From positions 22,433 to 86,432 of the forward strand of contig URIX01000003.1 of the NCBI GenBank assembly GCA_900547975.1: 64,000 nucleotides of DNA, in the 5' to 3' direction. A program made the translations under genes and the position numbers. The DNA comes from an uncultured Eubacteriales bacterium (GTDB lineage: Bacteria; Bacillota; Clostridia; Christensenellales; CAG-917). The notes beneath the pieces were generated by a model. That model was not told the origin of the DNA. It did not search any database and worked only from the letters and a program-made list of their open reading frames with translations. Below are positions 8,145 through 17,127 of this stretch, piece after piece (positions within the stretch are counted from its first letter, which is position 1; every line of letters starts with the position of its first letter).

Positions 8145-8469
8145 AAATTAATGTTCAACCCGTGTATAAACTATTCGCAAAACACAACCTTTACGCAAAG
8201 AAAGTGATAAAATATGCTCTAAATAGAGGATTTTACAAAATTAAGATTTGTTATGTAAAATATTTTACAAATTTCTCATATGTGTGTTTTTTCGAATTTC
8301 GGTTATTTGATATTCGGGACCGATTCTAATATCGATTTCTATGTCGTTTTTTATATTATTATCTGTTCAAACCCGCCGTATTTTGTCGAAAACAAATCGA
8401 TTCTCTATCCGTTTTACTCTGATTAAAACAGCGATTTTTACGATTTTAAGTGGATTTATTGCGGGATTT
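8145..8469. other. A/T-rich non-coding boundary between prophage and host genes
   Basis: The 325 bases between rep and the convergent host gene hold no supported gene. The content is A/T-rich with three TTTTACA/TGTAAAA elements around 8231-8269. No intrinsic terminator was recognised for either flanking gene. The switch from phage-like to host genes must fall within this stretch. Confidence 0.6.
8230..8269 (+). other. dif-like half site and palindrome; possible attachment site
   Basis: TTATGTAAAAT at 8251-8261 matches 10 of 11 positions of the conserved XerD arm of Firmicute dif sites (TTATGTAAACT). The bases where the XerC arm should be (8234-8244) match poorly. A perfect 16-bp palindrome (8254-8269) and a third TTTTACA at 8231 overlap it. 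Many filamentous phages integrate at dif using host XerC/XerD. The matching left junction is outside the window, so this is tentative; the palindrome could equally be a repressor operator. Confidence 0.25.
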
Positions 8470-9717
8470 TCAGTCGAAATTCAAGGTTTCGAGCGTGTGC
8501 AAAACCGCTAAATAAGCGTGTTCGTATGTCAAGCCGCCTTGAACGTAGACGATATACGGTTCTTTTATTGGCGAATCCGCGCTCAATTCGATTGACGAGC
8601 CTTGAACAAATGCGCCGGCAGCCATAATTACTTGATTTTGGTATCCTGGCATATCCCACGGCAACGGTTTTACATTGCTGTCAATCGGCGAAATCTCTTG
8701 AATTGCGCCGCAAAAATCGATAAGTTTTTCTTCCGACCCGAGTTTTATGCTCGTAACGATGTCGTAAGGCTTCATATCGTCGCGCGGAAGCGTCTCAAAA
8801 CCGAGTTTTGAATAGGTTTTTGCAAACAAAAGCGAGCCTTTGAGCGCGTTTTTGACTGCCGACGGCGCAAGAAACAAACCTTGATAATACGGCAAATAAC
8901 CGTAGGCGTACGAGCCTTCTTCCATACCGAGCGAAGGCGCGGTCAAACGATAGGAAACTTGCTCGACAAGTTGCGATTTTCCTGTGATATAGCCGCCTGT
9001 GGGTGCGATTCCGCCACCGATATTTTTGATGAGCGAACCGGCGATTAAATCCGCGCCGACGTCGGTCGGTTCGATTTTTTCGACAAATTCGCCGTAGCAA
9101 TTATCAATCAAAACGAGCGTTTCTGGGCTGATTTTTTTGACGAATTTGACGAGTTTTGCGACGTTTTCGACGCTAATTGCTTGACGAAGGCTGTATCCGC
9201 GACTTCTTGCGGCAAAAACAGCCTTGATTTTTTCGGTTTTAAGCGCGTTTTCGATGGCTTCATAGTCAAATTCGGGTGTCAAATCGGGGTTGGTTTTCAA
9301 GTCGATTTTGTCGAATCTGATTCCGAAATCCTTCAAAGAACCTTTGTTATCTGCCAAAATAACGTCGGTAAGCGTGTCGTAAGGCATACCAGAAACCGCC
9401 AAAAGTTTGTCGCCGGGACGCAAAACGCCGAAAAGCATAAGCGTCAAAGCGTGCGTTCCTGACACGATATTCGGCGAAACAATCGCGCTTTCGGCGTTGA
9501 AAATATCCGCATAAAGCCTGCAAAGCGTATCTCTGCCGATGTCGTCGTAGCCATAACCGGTCGTTCCGAACATATGGCGCGCTTGAATGGATTGATTTTT
9601 GTACGCGTCGAGGACTTTCTTTTGATTGTAAAGTGCGATGTCGTCAAGACGAGCATATTGTTCTTTTAGTTCGTGTTCACATTCTATTACAAGATTATTT
9701 GCCGATATTTTGTCCAT
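8470..9717 (-). CDS. ynbB: YnbB-type PLP enzyme (methionine gamma-lyase/Alum_res family)
   Basis: A 415-residue fold-type I PLP enzyme. It shows the cofactor pocket (S-G-T-H-A-L), an aspartate strand (L-I-D-N-C-Y-G-E-F), and the lysine region S-L-I-K-N-I-G-G-G-I-A-P-T-G-G-Y that carries the Schiff-base lysine. This is the family often labelled aluminium resistance or cystathionine beta-lyase-like protein, whose physiological substrate is not established. In Bacillus and Clostridia it commonly follows miaA, as here, at the end of the miaB-mutS-mutL-miaA run. It ends towards the prophage, converging with rep. Confidence 0.9.
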   Translation of the reverse strand: MDKISANNLVIECEHELKEQYARLDDIALYNQKKVLDAYKNQSIQARHMFGTTGYGYDDIGRDTLCRLYADIFNAESAIVSPNIVSGTHALTLMLFGVLRPGDKLLAVSGMPYDTLTDVILADNKGSLKDFGIRFDKIDLKTNPDLTPEFDYEAIENALKTEKIKAVFAARSRGYSLRQAISVENVAKLVKFVKKISPETLVLIDNCYGEFVEKIEPTDVGADLIAGSLIKNIGGGIAPTGGYITGKSQLVEQVSYRLTAPSLGMEEGSYAYGYLPYYQGLFLAPSAVKNALKGSLLFAKTYSKLGFETLPRDDMKPYDIVTSIKLGSEEKLIDFCGAIQEISPIDSNVKPLPWDMPGYQNQVIMAAGAFVQGSSIELSADSPIKEPYIVYVQGGLTYEHAYLAVLHTLETLNFD

Positions 9718-9893
9718 ATTTTATGCCTTTTTAGGTTATTTTTTCGATTGATTTTCGAGATTTTGTATACCTTGTTTTAGTTGTTTCTTGATTTTACTTG
9801 CAGTAAAATGGATTATATTTCGTTAGTTTTGTTATGAATTTCGTGATTTTGTTGCGGATTTATCGCACTTTTAGCGCGATTTTTCCTCAGTTT

Positions 9894-10841
9894 TCATTGC
9901 GAATTTTCGGTTTTTTCGCGGATTTTTTCGGATATATATCCGATTGCGCCGTCTGTGTCGCCGATATCGAACCATTTTACGAAGTCGTATTTTCTGAACC
10001 AAGTCAGTTGTCGCTTTGCGTAGTTGCGGGAATGTTGCTTGATTTTGTCTTTGATTTGGTCGAGTTCGGATTGGTCAACGACGAATTTGCCGTTTTCAAT
10101 CGTAAATTTGCAATCTGCAAATTCTTTGTAGCCGATGGCTTGCATCGATTGATAGGAAAAATCTCCGACGGACAAAACCTCTTGAACGAGCCCTTGCTCG
10201 AACATTTTGTCAACACGAGCGTTGATTCTTTCGTACAAAGCCTGACGATCGGTGTTGAGCGCAACCATAATTACGTCGGGGTTTTTGCGCTCGTCCTGCG
10301 TTTGCGAAAGCGGTTTGCCTGTGCTTAAAACGATTTCGAGTGCGCGAATAACGCGTTTCGTATCGTTTTCGTGAAGTCGATTTGCGGTTTCGGGGTCGAG
10401 ATTTGCGAGTTTTTCGTGCATAGCGTGCGCGCCGATTCGTTGCAGTTCGTCTTGCAAATTCGCGCGCAGTTCCTCGTTTTTGTTCGTGTGTGAAAAACTT
10501 ATCGGATAAAGCAACGCTTCAAAATACAATCCCGTGCCGCCGACGACGATTGGCAATTTCCCTTCGTTTTGCGCTTTCTCGATTTCGATTTTTGCCATAC
10601 GAGCAAATTCGGCAACGGAAAACTCGTCGCTCGGATTTACGACGTCGATGAGTTTGTGCGGAATCCTTGCGCGTACGCTCGGATCTTCTTTTGCCGTGCC
10701 GATGTCAAGCGTGCGGTAAATCTGCATACTGTCTGCGGATATAATCACGCTGTCGAAAATTTTTGCAAGTTTCACGGCGAGTGCGGATTTTCCCGAAGCC
10801 GTCGGACCTGCGATGTAAATCGGCGGATAAATTTTGCTCAT
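9894..10841 (-). CDS. miaA: tRNA dimethylallyltransferase MiaA
   Basis: A 315-residue protein that transfers a dimethylallyl group to N6 of A37 in tRNAs reading UNN codons. The P-loop (G-P-T-A-S-G-K-S, near residue 10), the S-A-D-S-M-Q-I-Y-R segment, the G-T-A-K motif and V-V-G-G-T-G-L-Y are all typical. The length is normal. Its product is the substrate for MiaB, encoded upstream in the same direction. About 166 bases separate it from mutL, with no terminator recognised. hfq, which follows miaA in some Clostridia, is absent here. Confidence 0.96.
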   Translation of the reverse strand: MSKIYPPIYIAGPTASGKSALAVKLAKIFDSVIISADSMQIYRTLDIGTAKEDPSVRARIPHKLIDVVNPSDEFSVAEFARMAKIEIEKAQNEGKLPIVVGGTGLYFEALLYPISFSHTNKNEELRANLQDELQRIGAHAMHEKLANLDPETANRLHENDTKRVIRALEIVLSTGKPLSQTQDERKNPDVIMVALNTDRQALYERINARVDKMFEQGLVQEVLSVGDFSYQSMQAIGYKEFADCKFTIENGKFVVDQSELDQIKDKIKQHSRNYAKRQLTWFRKYDFVKWFDIGDTDGAIGYISEKIREKTENSQ

Positions 10842-11008
10842 ATTGTTTTTGAGATATTGCTATTGAACTTGTGTCCGATTGCTATATTGTTGCTTTATTA
10901 CGTTTTGGATTTTTCCTTATATATGGATTAATATAATTTATGTATCAATATATATTATCCTTATATATGCGGATTGTTCGTTACGGTTTGTTTATCGATT
11001 CGATTTTG

Positions 11009-12946
11009 TCAAACTATGCGCTTAAACAATTTTTCGATGTCCTTTGCGCTGAATGCGACGACTGCGGGACGACCGTGCGGACATTTTGTCGGAAGATTGC
11101 CGTTTTCGTCAACGTAGTTTTTGATAACGCGCTCGATTTGTGCTCTCGTGAGCGATTGACCGCCTTTTATTGCGGCTTTGCACGCTTGCTGGCACAGTTT
11201 GTCTTTTAAGAGATTTTGAAGCGTCAATTCGCTTTCGCTTTGCATATTTGCAAACAAGTCCGAGAAAAACTTTGAGAAATTGACTTGTGCAACGGGGTCG
11301 GGCACGGCGTTTACCGTGTATGCGCTTCCGCTTTTGCCTATCTCGAAACCGAGATTTTGCAAATTCGGCAAGATTCTTTCAAAATACTCGCTTTCCTCGC
11401 CCGTCATTGCCAATTTGAACGGAATCAGTAACGGTTGCGTGTGCTCGACATTGAATTTTTCCACGATTCTGTCATACAAAATTCTTTCGTGCGCGGCGTG
11501 TTGATCGATAAGATATACGAGATCGCCGCGTTCGCAAATGATGTACGTATCGAAAATCTGCCCGACGATTTTTCCGTCGAATACCGCATAATCGCTTTCA
11601 GCGTTATCGACATTTGAATTGTTTTCGGTTGCAGAAACGCCGTTATCGTCGAAAACAACGGATTCTACGTCATCGAAACGATTTGAACTATGCGTAAAAT
11701 CATTACCAAAAGATGCGTGCGAATCGTTTAGCACAGAATCGGAATTTTTGCTCGTAATATCGAATCCGAAATAGTTTTTCGGCGTGGTTTTTCCGCTGAA
11801 AAGTTTTGACGTGTCGATGCTCGTTTGCGCATAATTCACTTGCGGCTTGCGTACGGGGTCAACGTCGAAATTGTTTGAAAAATCGCTCTGTTTAGTGGTG
11901 TTTTGAGAGTTTTCAGTCGGATTTTGCTCGACGTCGAAACCGAAAGTAACGTTTTTAAGACTGTTATTTATCGTGTTTTGCACTGCGTGATAAACTGCAC
12001 TGAAAACCGCGTGTTTATCTCTGAACCTTACTTCCGTTTTTGACGGATGAACGTTGACGTCAACGTCGTCGAACGGCATAAGAATATCCAAAACGAACAT
12101 AGGATACGTGCGTTTCATCAAATATTCCGAATATGCTTTTTCGACGGCGGTTTGAATGGTTTGATCCTCGACCGCTCTACCGTTTACGATGATTGTTTGG
12201 TACGTTCTGTTTGCCTTCGTATAGTCTACTTTTGACGTAAAGCCCGAAACTTTTATCGTGCCACCGTACTCGTCGCAGATTTCAAGAAGATTGTCGGCGG
12301 TTTTTGCGCCGTAAACAGAGAAAATCGCATCGGCAAGCGTGCCGCCCTCGTTGCGAAGCAATGTGCCTTCCTCGTTGGAAAGTTCGATTCTTACGGACGG
12401 ATTTGCCAAAATCAGCATTCTAACGACGTCTTTTATGTAGTTGAGTTCGCTTACGCCTTTTTTGAGGAATTTTAGGCGAGCAGGCGTATTGAAAAACAAG
12501 TTTTCAACGCTTATAACGGTCCCCTCTGCTCTCGAATCGTCGCCCTCGAACGTGACTTTGCCGCCCGAAAGCATAATTTTTGAAGCAATATCTTGATTTT
12601 TGCTCTTTGACGAAAGCGTGACTTCGCTGACGGACGATATGCTTGCAAGTGCTTCGCCTCTGAAACCGAGAGTCGAAAGACTGTCGAGATCGACAATATT
12701 TTTGAGTTTGCTCGTGGCGTGCGGCAAGAATGCTTTGCGCATATCATCCTTTTCGATACCGATTCCGTTGTCGCTGACTTGAATTTTGCGGATTCCGCCG
12801 TCTTCGACGTAAACTGAAACTTCGCTCGCGCCTGCGTCTATCGAGTTTTCAATGAGTTCTTTCACGACCGACGAGGGTCTTTCGACAACCTCGCCTGCCG
12901 AGATCATATTGAATACGTTTGGTTCAAGTACGTTAATTTTGCTCAT
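11009..12946 (-). CDS. mutL: DNA mismatch repair protein MutL
   Basis: A 645-residue protein. The N-terminal GHKL ATPase shows E-L-I-E-N-S-I-D-A-G, D-N-G-I-G-I and T-L-G-F-R-G-E-A-L. A low-complexity Asn/Ser/Asp linker spans about residues 340-440. The C-terminal domain carries the endonuclease signature D-Q-H-A-A-H-E, with Asp instead of the usual final Glu, plus A-C-K and C-P-H-G-R-P. It therefore looks like a nicking MutL, as in bacteria without MutH. It lies 44 bases downstream of mutS in the same operon. Confidence 0.97.
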   Translation of the reverse strand: MSKINVLEPNVFNMISAGEVVERPSSVVKELIENSIDAGASEVSVYVEDGGIRKIQVSDNGIGIEKDDMRKAFLPHATSKLKNIVDLDSLSTLGFRGEALASISSVSEVTLSSKSKNQDIASKIMLSGGKVTFEGDDSRAEGTVISVENLFFNTPARLKFLKKGVSELNYIKDVVRMLILANPSVRIELSNEEGTLLRNEGGTLADAIFSVYGAKTADNLLEICDEYGGTIKVSGFTSKVDYTKANRTYQTIIVNGRAVEDQTIQTAVEKAYSEYLMKRTYPMFVLDILMPFDDVDVNVHPSKTEVRFRDKHAVFSAVYHAVQNTINNSLKNVTFGFDVEQNPTENSQNTTKQSDFSNNFDVDPVRKPQVNYAQTSIDTSKLFSGKTTPKNYFGFDITSKNSDSVLNDSHASFGNDFTHSSNRFDDVESVVFDDNGVSATENNSNVDNAESDYAVFDGKIVGQIFDTYIICERGDLVYLIDQHAAHERILYDRIVEKFNVEHTQPLLIPFKLAMTGEESEYFERILPNLQNLGFEIGKSGSAYTVNAVPDPVAQVNFSKFFSDLFANMQSESELTLQNLLKDKLCQQACKAAIKGGQSLTRAQIERVIKNYVDENGNLPTKCPHGRPAVVAFSAKDIEKLFKRIV

Positions 12947-12990
12947 ATACTACCTAACAATTCTAATTTTTGCGGTTTTTTATAAATGTT

Positions 12991-15612
12991 TTATTCTTCG
13001 AGTTGTTTTTTTAGATCGCAAAGCACGGTCAATGCTTGAAGCGGCGTGAGATTGTCGACGTCGAGATCTTTGATTTGTTGCTCAATCTTGCTCGATTGCG
13101 TATCGAACAAACTCACCTGCGATGTCACGTTCTTTTTTGCCGAACTCAACAACATTTCGTTGGTATCTCTGTTTTTCGAGTCTTCTTCAAGCGAGTGCAT
13201 TATGCTCTTTGCGTGGTCGATAACCGATTTCGTAACGCCTGCAAGAGAGGCGACCTCGATACCGAAACTTTGCGACGCACCACCGCTTACGATTTTGTGC
13301 AAGAATACGATTGTGTCGTTTGCCCTGCTCACGAGCACGCGATAGTTCTTTACGCCCTCTAAATCTTCGAGTTCGGTCAACTCGTGGAAGTGCGTTGCAA
13401 ACAGAGTTTTAGCCTTTACGTTTTTGGTGATGTATTCGAGCACCGCCCACGCAATCGACAGTCCGTCGAACGTTGATGTTCCCCTACCTATTTCGTCGAG
13501 AACGAGAAGGCTCGACGCCGTGGCGTAGTTCAATATGGTTGCGACTTCTATCATCTCGACCATAAACGTACTTTGACCGCCGCTCAAATCGTCGCTTGCG
13601 CCGATTCTCGTGAAAATTCTGTCCGTCAATGCGATTTTTGCGGATTTTGCAGGCACAAAGCAACCGATATGCGCCATAAGCGTGATGATTGCAACTTGTC
13701 GCATATACGTCGATTTGCCCGCCATATTCGGACCGGTGATAATCATCGTTCTGTTGTCCGCGTCGTCGAGTAGCGTGTCGTTGGGAACGTACGAGCCTCT
13801 GTCGAGCAACGTTTCGACAACGGGATGTCTGCCCTCTACGATGTCGATACATTTGATTTTCTTGTTTATTTCCGGCTTGACGTACTTGTTTGCAACCGAT
13901 ACGTTTGCGAGCGACACGAGGCAGTCGAGCGTGCTGAGTGCTTGAGCGTTCGATTGAAGTTTCGCAAGATTCTCGAAACACATATTTTTGAGTTCGCAGA
14001 AAATCTTGTCTTCGAGCGCGGTTGCGTTGGATTCGGCGGAAAGTATTTTTTCTTCGAGTTGTTTAAGTTCGTCGGTTATGTATCTTTCGCCGTTTACGAG
14101 GGTTTGTTTTCTCTGATAGCGATAAGGCACTTTGTCAACAAACGACTTAGACACCTCGATATAGTAGCCGAAAATCTTATTATATCCGACTTTGAGCGTA
14201 CGTATGCCCGTTTCTTCCCTCTCTTGTGCTTCGAGTTTTGCAAGCCATTCTTTTGCGGAAGTTTTGATGTCGCGCAGTTGATCGAGAGTTTCGTCGTAGC
14301 CTTTTTTGACGTAACCGCCGTTCTTATAACTGCTCACTCCGTCGCGATCCAATGCGCTTTGAAGCGTGGCGCAGACGTTTTCGAGCGAGTAAAGCGAGCG
14401 ATTTATACCCTTTACGAGCGTGCTTGTCGCGCCCGAAAGAAGTTGTTTGATTAGAGGAATCGCCTCGAGCGTGTCGCTTATAGAAAGCAAATCTTTCGGC
14501 GAGGCGTTGCCGTAGGCAAGACGACCGTTGAGTCTTTCGAGGTCACGGACGGAATAAAAAGATTCGCCGAGTCTTTCGCGCAATGCTTTTGAACTCATCA
14601 AATCTTCGAGTGCGTCGAGGCGTTTGTTGATAGCGTCGGCGTCTTGAAGCGGCTGTTCTATCCAGCGTTTGAGCGTTCTTGCGCCCATTGCGGTGGACGT
14701 TTTGTCGAGAACCCAAAGAAGCGAACCTTGTCTTTTCCCGTCGCGTGCGCGCTGAGTAAGTTCGAGATTGCGCCTCGTCGCGTTGTCGAGCATCATAAAG
14801 GATTTATCGCGCAAATACGAGATTTTCGTAAGTTGTCCGAGACTCCTCTTTTGTGTTTGCGTAAGGTATTCCAAGAGTCCGCCTGCGGCGCATACCGCGG
14901 CATTTTTGTCCGTCAATTCGAATACGTCGAGCGAGCCGACTTTGAAAGCGGACAATATTTTTCTCGTAGCCGTCGAAACATTGTATGCAAAGTCGTGATA
15001 GCAATGCGCGCGCTTTTCGTTGGATATGAAATACTTGACCTTTTGGTATTTGGATACGAAGTCCTCGTTGCAGATAATCTCGCTAGGAGCAATGCTTCCC
15101 AAAATGTTGGAAAGTCGCTCTAAATAGTCTTCTGCCGAGTACTCGTACACATTGAATTCACCCGTCGAAATATCCGTCCACGCAATGCCGAACGTCGAGG
15201 AATTTGTGAAAATCGAGCATAGATAGTTGGAAGTTTTCTCGTCGAGAATATCTTCTTCCATAACCGTACCGCTCGACACCACGCGCACGACGTCGCGATC
15301 GACGAGCCCTTTGGACGTTGCGGGATCGCTTAATTGCTCGCATATAGCGACCCGATAGCCGTTTTCGATGAGTCTTCTTATATAATTATCGACCGCGTGA
15401 TACGGAACGCCGCACATAGGCGCGCGCTCGTCGAGCCCGCAATCTCTGCCCGTCAAGGTCAAATCCAGCACCCTCGACGCTGTTACCGCGTCGTCGAAAA
15501 ACATCTCGTAAAAGTCGCCCAAGCGGAAGAAAAGCAGGCAATCGGGATAATTGTCCTTGATTTGAAAATATCTTTTCATCATCGGTGAAAGTTTATCTCT
15601 GTCGATATTCAT
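12991..15612 (-). CDS. mutS: DNA mismatch recognition ATPase MutS
   Basis: An 873-residue protein of normal family length. The N-terminus has the mismatch-wedging F-Y-E motif in G-D-F-Y-E-M-F. The ATPase has Walker A (G-P-N-M-A-G-K-S-T), a Walker B in L-V-L-D-E-I-G-R-G-T, and the helix-turn-helix region after A-T-H-F-H-E-L. It binds mismatches and recruits MutL, encoded next. Its start overlaps the miaB stop by four bases (ATGA type), so the two are translationally coupled. Confidence 0.98.
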   Translation of the reverse strand: MNIDRDKLSPMMKRYFQIKDNYPDCLLFFRLGDFYEMFFDDAVTASRVLDLTLTGRDCGLDERAPMCGVPYHAVDNYIRRLIENGYRVAICEQLSDPATSKGLVDRDVVRVVSSGTVMEEDILDEKTSNYLCSIFTNSSTFGIAWTDISTGEFNVYEYSAEDYLERLSNILGSIAPSEIICNEDFVSKYQKVKYFISNEKRAHCYHDFAYNVSTATRKILSAFKVGSLDVFELTDKNAAVCAAGGLLEYLTQTQKRSLGQLTKISYLRDKSFMMLDNATRRNLELTQRARDGKRQGSLLWVLDKTSTAMGARTLKRWIEQPLQDADAINKRLDALEDLMSSKALRERLGESFYSVRDLERLNGRLAYGNASPKDLLSISDTLEAIPLIKQLLSGATSTLVKGINRSLYSLENVCATLQSALDRDGVSSYKNGGYVKKGYDETLDQLRDIKTSAKEWLAKLEAQEREETGIRTLKVGYNKIFGYYIEVSKSFVDKVPYRYQRKQTLVNGERYITDELKQLEEKILSAESNATALEDKIFCELKNMCFENLAKLQSNAQALSTLDCLVSLANVSVANKYVKPEINKKIKCIDIVEGRHPVVETLLDRGSYVPNDTLLDDADNRTMIITGPNMAGKSTYMRQVAIITLMAHIGCFVPAKSAKIALTDRIFTRIGASDDLSGGQSTFMVEMIEVATILNYATASSLLVLDEIGRGTSTFDGLSIAWAVLEYITKNVKAKTLFATHFHELTELEDLEGVKNYRVLVSRANDTIVFLHKIVSGGASQSFGIEVASLAGVTKSVIDHAKSIMHSLEEDSKNRDTNEMLLSSAKKNVTSQVSLFDTQSSKIEQQIKDLDVDNLTPLQALTVLCDLKKQLEE

Positions 15613-16970
15613 TTTTCCTCCTTATGTCCGAAAAGGGACGCCGATTTGGATACGGTTATTCTTACGTCGAAAAATTTGCCTATATCGTCTTTGCTGCCCT
15701 CGAAAGTGACGAGCCTGCCGCCGTCTTCTCTGCCGCAAACCATACCGTCGAGTTTTGCCGCGACGTCTTCGCAAAGCACTCTGTACACGCCGCCGATGTA
15801 GGTTTTTGAAATCTCTTTGGTTATCGAGTTTTGAAGTTTGATAAGGCGCGCGATTCGCTCTTGCTTTATAGCGTACGGTATCTGTTCCATTTTAGCGGCG
15901 GGCGTGCCTTTTCTCGGCGAATAAATGAAGGTGAACGCGTTTGAGTAGCGCACTTTTTTCACGATTTCGAGAGTGTCTTGAAAGTCTTCTTCCGTTTCGG
16001 TCGGGAATCCGACCATAATATCCGTCGTTATTCCGATGTCGGGCATACGCTTGCGCAGTTTGTCGATGATTTGAAGATAATGCGCGCTGTCGTAGCGTCT
16101 GTTCATATTTGCAAGCACCTTGTCCGAGCCTGCCTGAACGGGAAGATGCAAATTGTGGCAAACGTGCTTCGAAGTCGCCATAGCGTCGATAATATCGTCG
16201 TTGAGGTCCTTCGGGTGCGACGTCATAAAGCGCACGCGGAAATCGCCGTCGATTTTGTCTATTTCGCGCAACAAATTCGCAAAATTCACCTTTTCGTTTG
16301 CAACGTCGTTGCCGTACGAGTTGACGTTCTGACCGAGAAGCGTTATCTCTTTATATCCGTTTTCGACGCACTTTTTCACCTCGTCGAGAACGTTTTGCAT
16401 ATCGCGCGAAACCTCTCTGCCTCTTACGTACGGCACTATACAGTACGTGCAGAAGTTGTTGCAACCGTATATGATGTTCACCCACGCGTTGGGATAACTC
16501 GTGCGGGTTTGCGGCGTATTTTCGTCGATATCGAGATAATCGGACGGCTGATTTACATCGAAACAGCGGTATTTTTTGTCGCTGCGCTTTTTGATTTTCG
16601 CTCTGCCCTCGATGACCTTTTCAATTTCGTCTTTGAGTGCGGAAATGTTACGAGTGCCCAAAACTATATCGACGTACGGGAATCTTTCCTTGATGTCCTC
16701 TTTCACGCCGTCTTGTTGCGGCATACAGCCGACGACCGCAAGAATGAGATTCGGATTGCGCTTCTTTTCCGCTTTCGTCACGCCGATATTGCCAAGCGCG
16801 CGGCGTTCCGCAGTGTCGCGAATACAACAAGTGTTGAAAACGATTACATCGGGATTTTCGTCTTCGGGACAATCGATATATCCCATTTTTTCGAGAATAC
16901 CGGCGATTTTTTCGCTTTCGTGAACGTTCATTTGACAGCCGTATGTGTTGATTTTGTAAAACTTCGTCAT
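15609..16970 (-). CDS. miaB: tRNA-2-methylthio-N6-dimethylallyladenosine synthase MiaB
   Basis: A radical-SAM methylthiotransferase acting on i6A37 in tRNA. The N-terminal domain has cysteines in Y-G-C-Q-M-N, N-T-C-C-I-R-D and V-G-C-M-P-Q. The radical-SAM cluster motif is G-C-N-N-F-C-T-Y-C, and a TRAM domain closes the protein. The ATG at 16970 is chosen over one at 16976 because AAAGGA is then five bases away, giving 453 residues. It is the first gene of the repair operon, behind a promoter at 17088-17116, and depends on the product of MiaA encoded three genes later. Confidence 0.96.
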   Translation of the reverse strand: MTKFYKINTYGCQMNVHESEKIAGILEKMGYIDCPEDENPDVIVFNTCCIRDTAERRALGNIGVTKAEKKRNPNLILAVVGCMPQQDGVKEDIKERFPYVDIVLGTRNISALKDEIEKVIEGRAKIKKRSDKKYRCFDVNQPSDYLDIDENTPQTRTSYPNAWVNIIYGCNNFCTYCIVPYVRGREVSRDMQNVLDEVKKCVENGYKEITLLGQNVNSYGNDVANEKVNFANLLREIDKIDGDFRVRFMTSHPKDLNDDIIDAMATSKHVCHNLHLPVQAGSDKVLANMNRRYDSAHYLQIIDKLRKRMPDIGITTDIMVGFPTETEEDFQDTLEIVKKVRYSNAFTFIYSPRKGTPAAKMEQIPYAIKQERIARLIKLQNSITKEISKTYIGGVYRVLCEDVAAKLDGMVCGREDGGRLVTFEGSKDDIGKFFDVRITVSKSASLFGHKEEK

Positions 16971-17087
16971 TTGCATCCTTTATGCTTTTGCGTTTAGCAA
17001 GATATTGTCGTTCGATTTGCGTATCTGCAAGCAGAATTTGCTTTGCTCGTACGCGCGCAATACGCGCATTGTATTTATCAAAGGTTT

Positions 17088-17116
17088 ATTATACATAATT
17101 TCGGCGGATAAAACAA
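17088..17116 (-). promoter_or_regulatory. Sigma-A-type promoter for the miaB operon
   Basis: On the minus strand, TTGTTT (17111-17116) and a perfect TATAAT (17088-17093) are separated by 17 bp. Transcription would start near 17081 and leave a leader of about 110 nt before miaB. The same short region must also drive the divergent penicillin-binding protein gene. Confidence 0.5.
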
Positions 17117-17127
17117 TAATAAATTCA

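Larger units (their letters stand above)
1..8270 (+). mobile_element. Right part of an inovirus-like (filamentous phage) prophage
   Basis: All genes here run on the plus strand, encode mostly membrane or exported proteins, and stop where minus-strand host genes begin. The order is: secreted protein with C-terminal anchor (2231), 37-residue membrane peptide (4429), P-loop ATPase with membrane spans (4548), hairpin-rich intergenic region (6792-7094), HUH replication protein (7095). Known biology: filamentous phages such as Ff carry III-VI-I-(IV)-IG-II in that order. The secretin IV is absent, as expected for a host without an outer membrane. The left end lies outside the window, so the major coat, ssDNA-binding protein and any integrase cannot be judged. 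The right limit near 8270 is inferred from the change in strand and a dif-like sequence. A cryptic remnant or another ssDNA element is possible, but no reading frame is broken. Confidence 0.62.

Noticed and set aside
1..8270. Integrative conjugative element or plasmid instead of a filamentous phage
   Set aside because: No relaxase-mobilisation genes, VirB-type genes or integrase are visible, and the Rep/IG/pI/pIII layout fits a filamentous phage; the left flank could still change this.
15978..16997. Plus-strand frame (339 codons) opposite miaB
   Set aside because: The minus strand encodes a full MiaB with all cysteine motifs, so this frame is a shadow.
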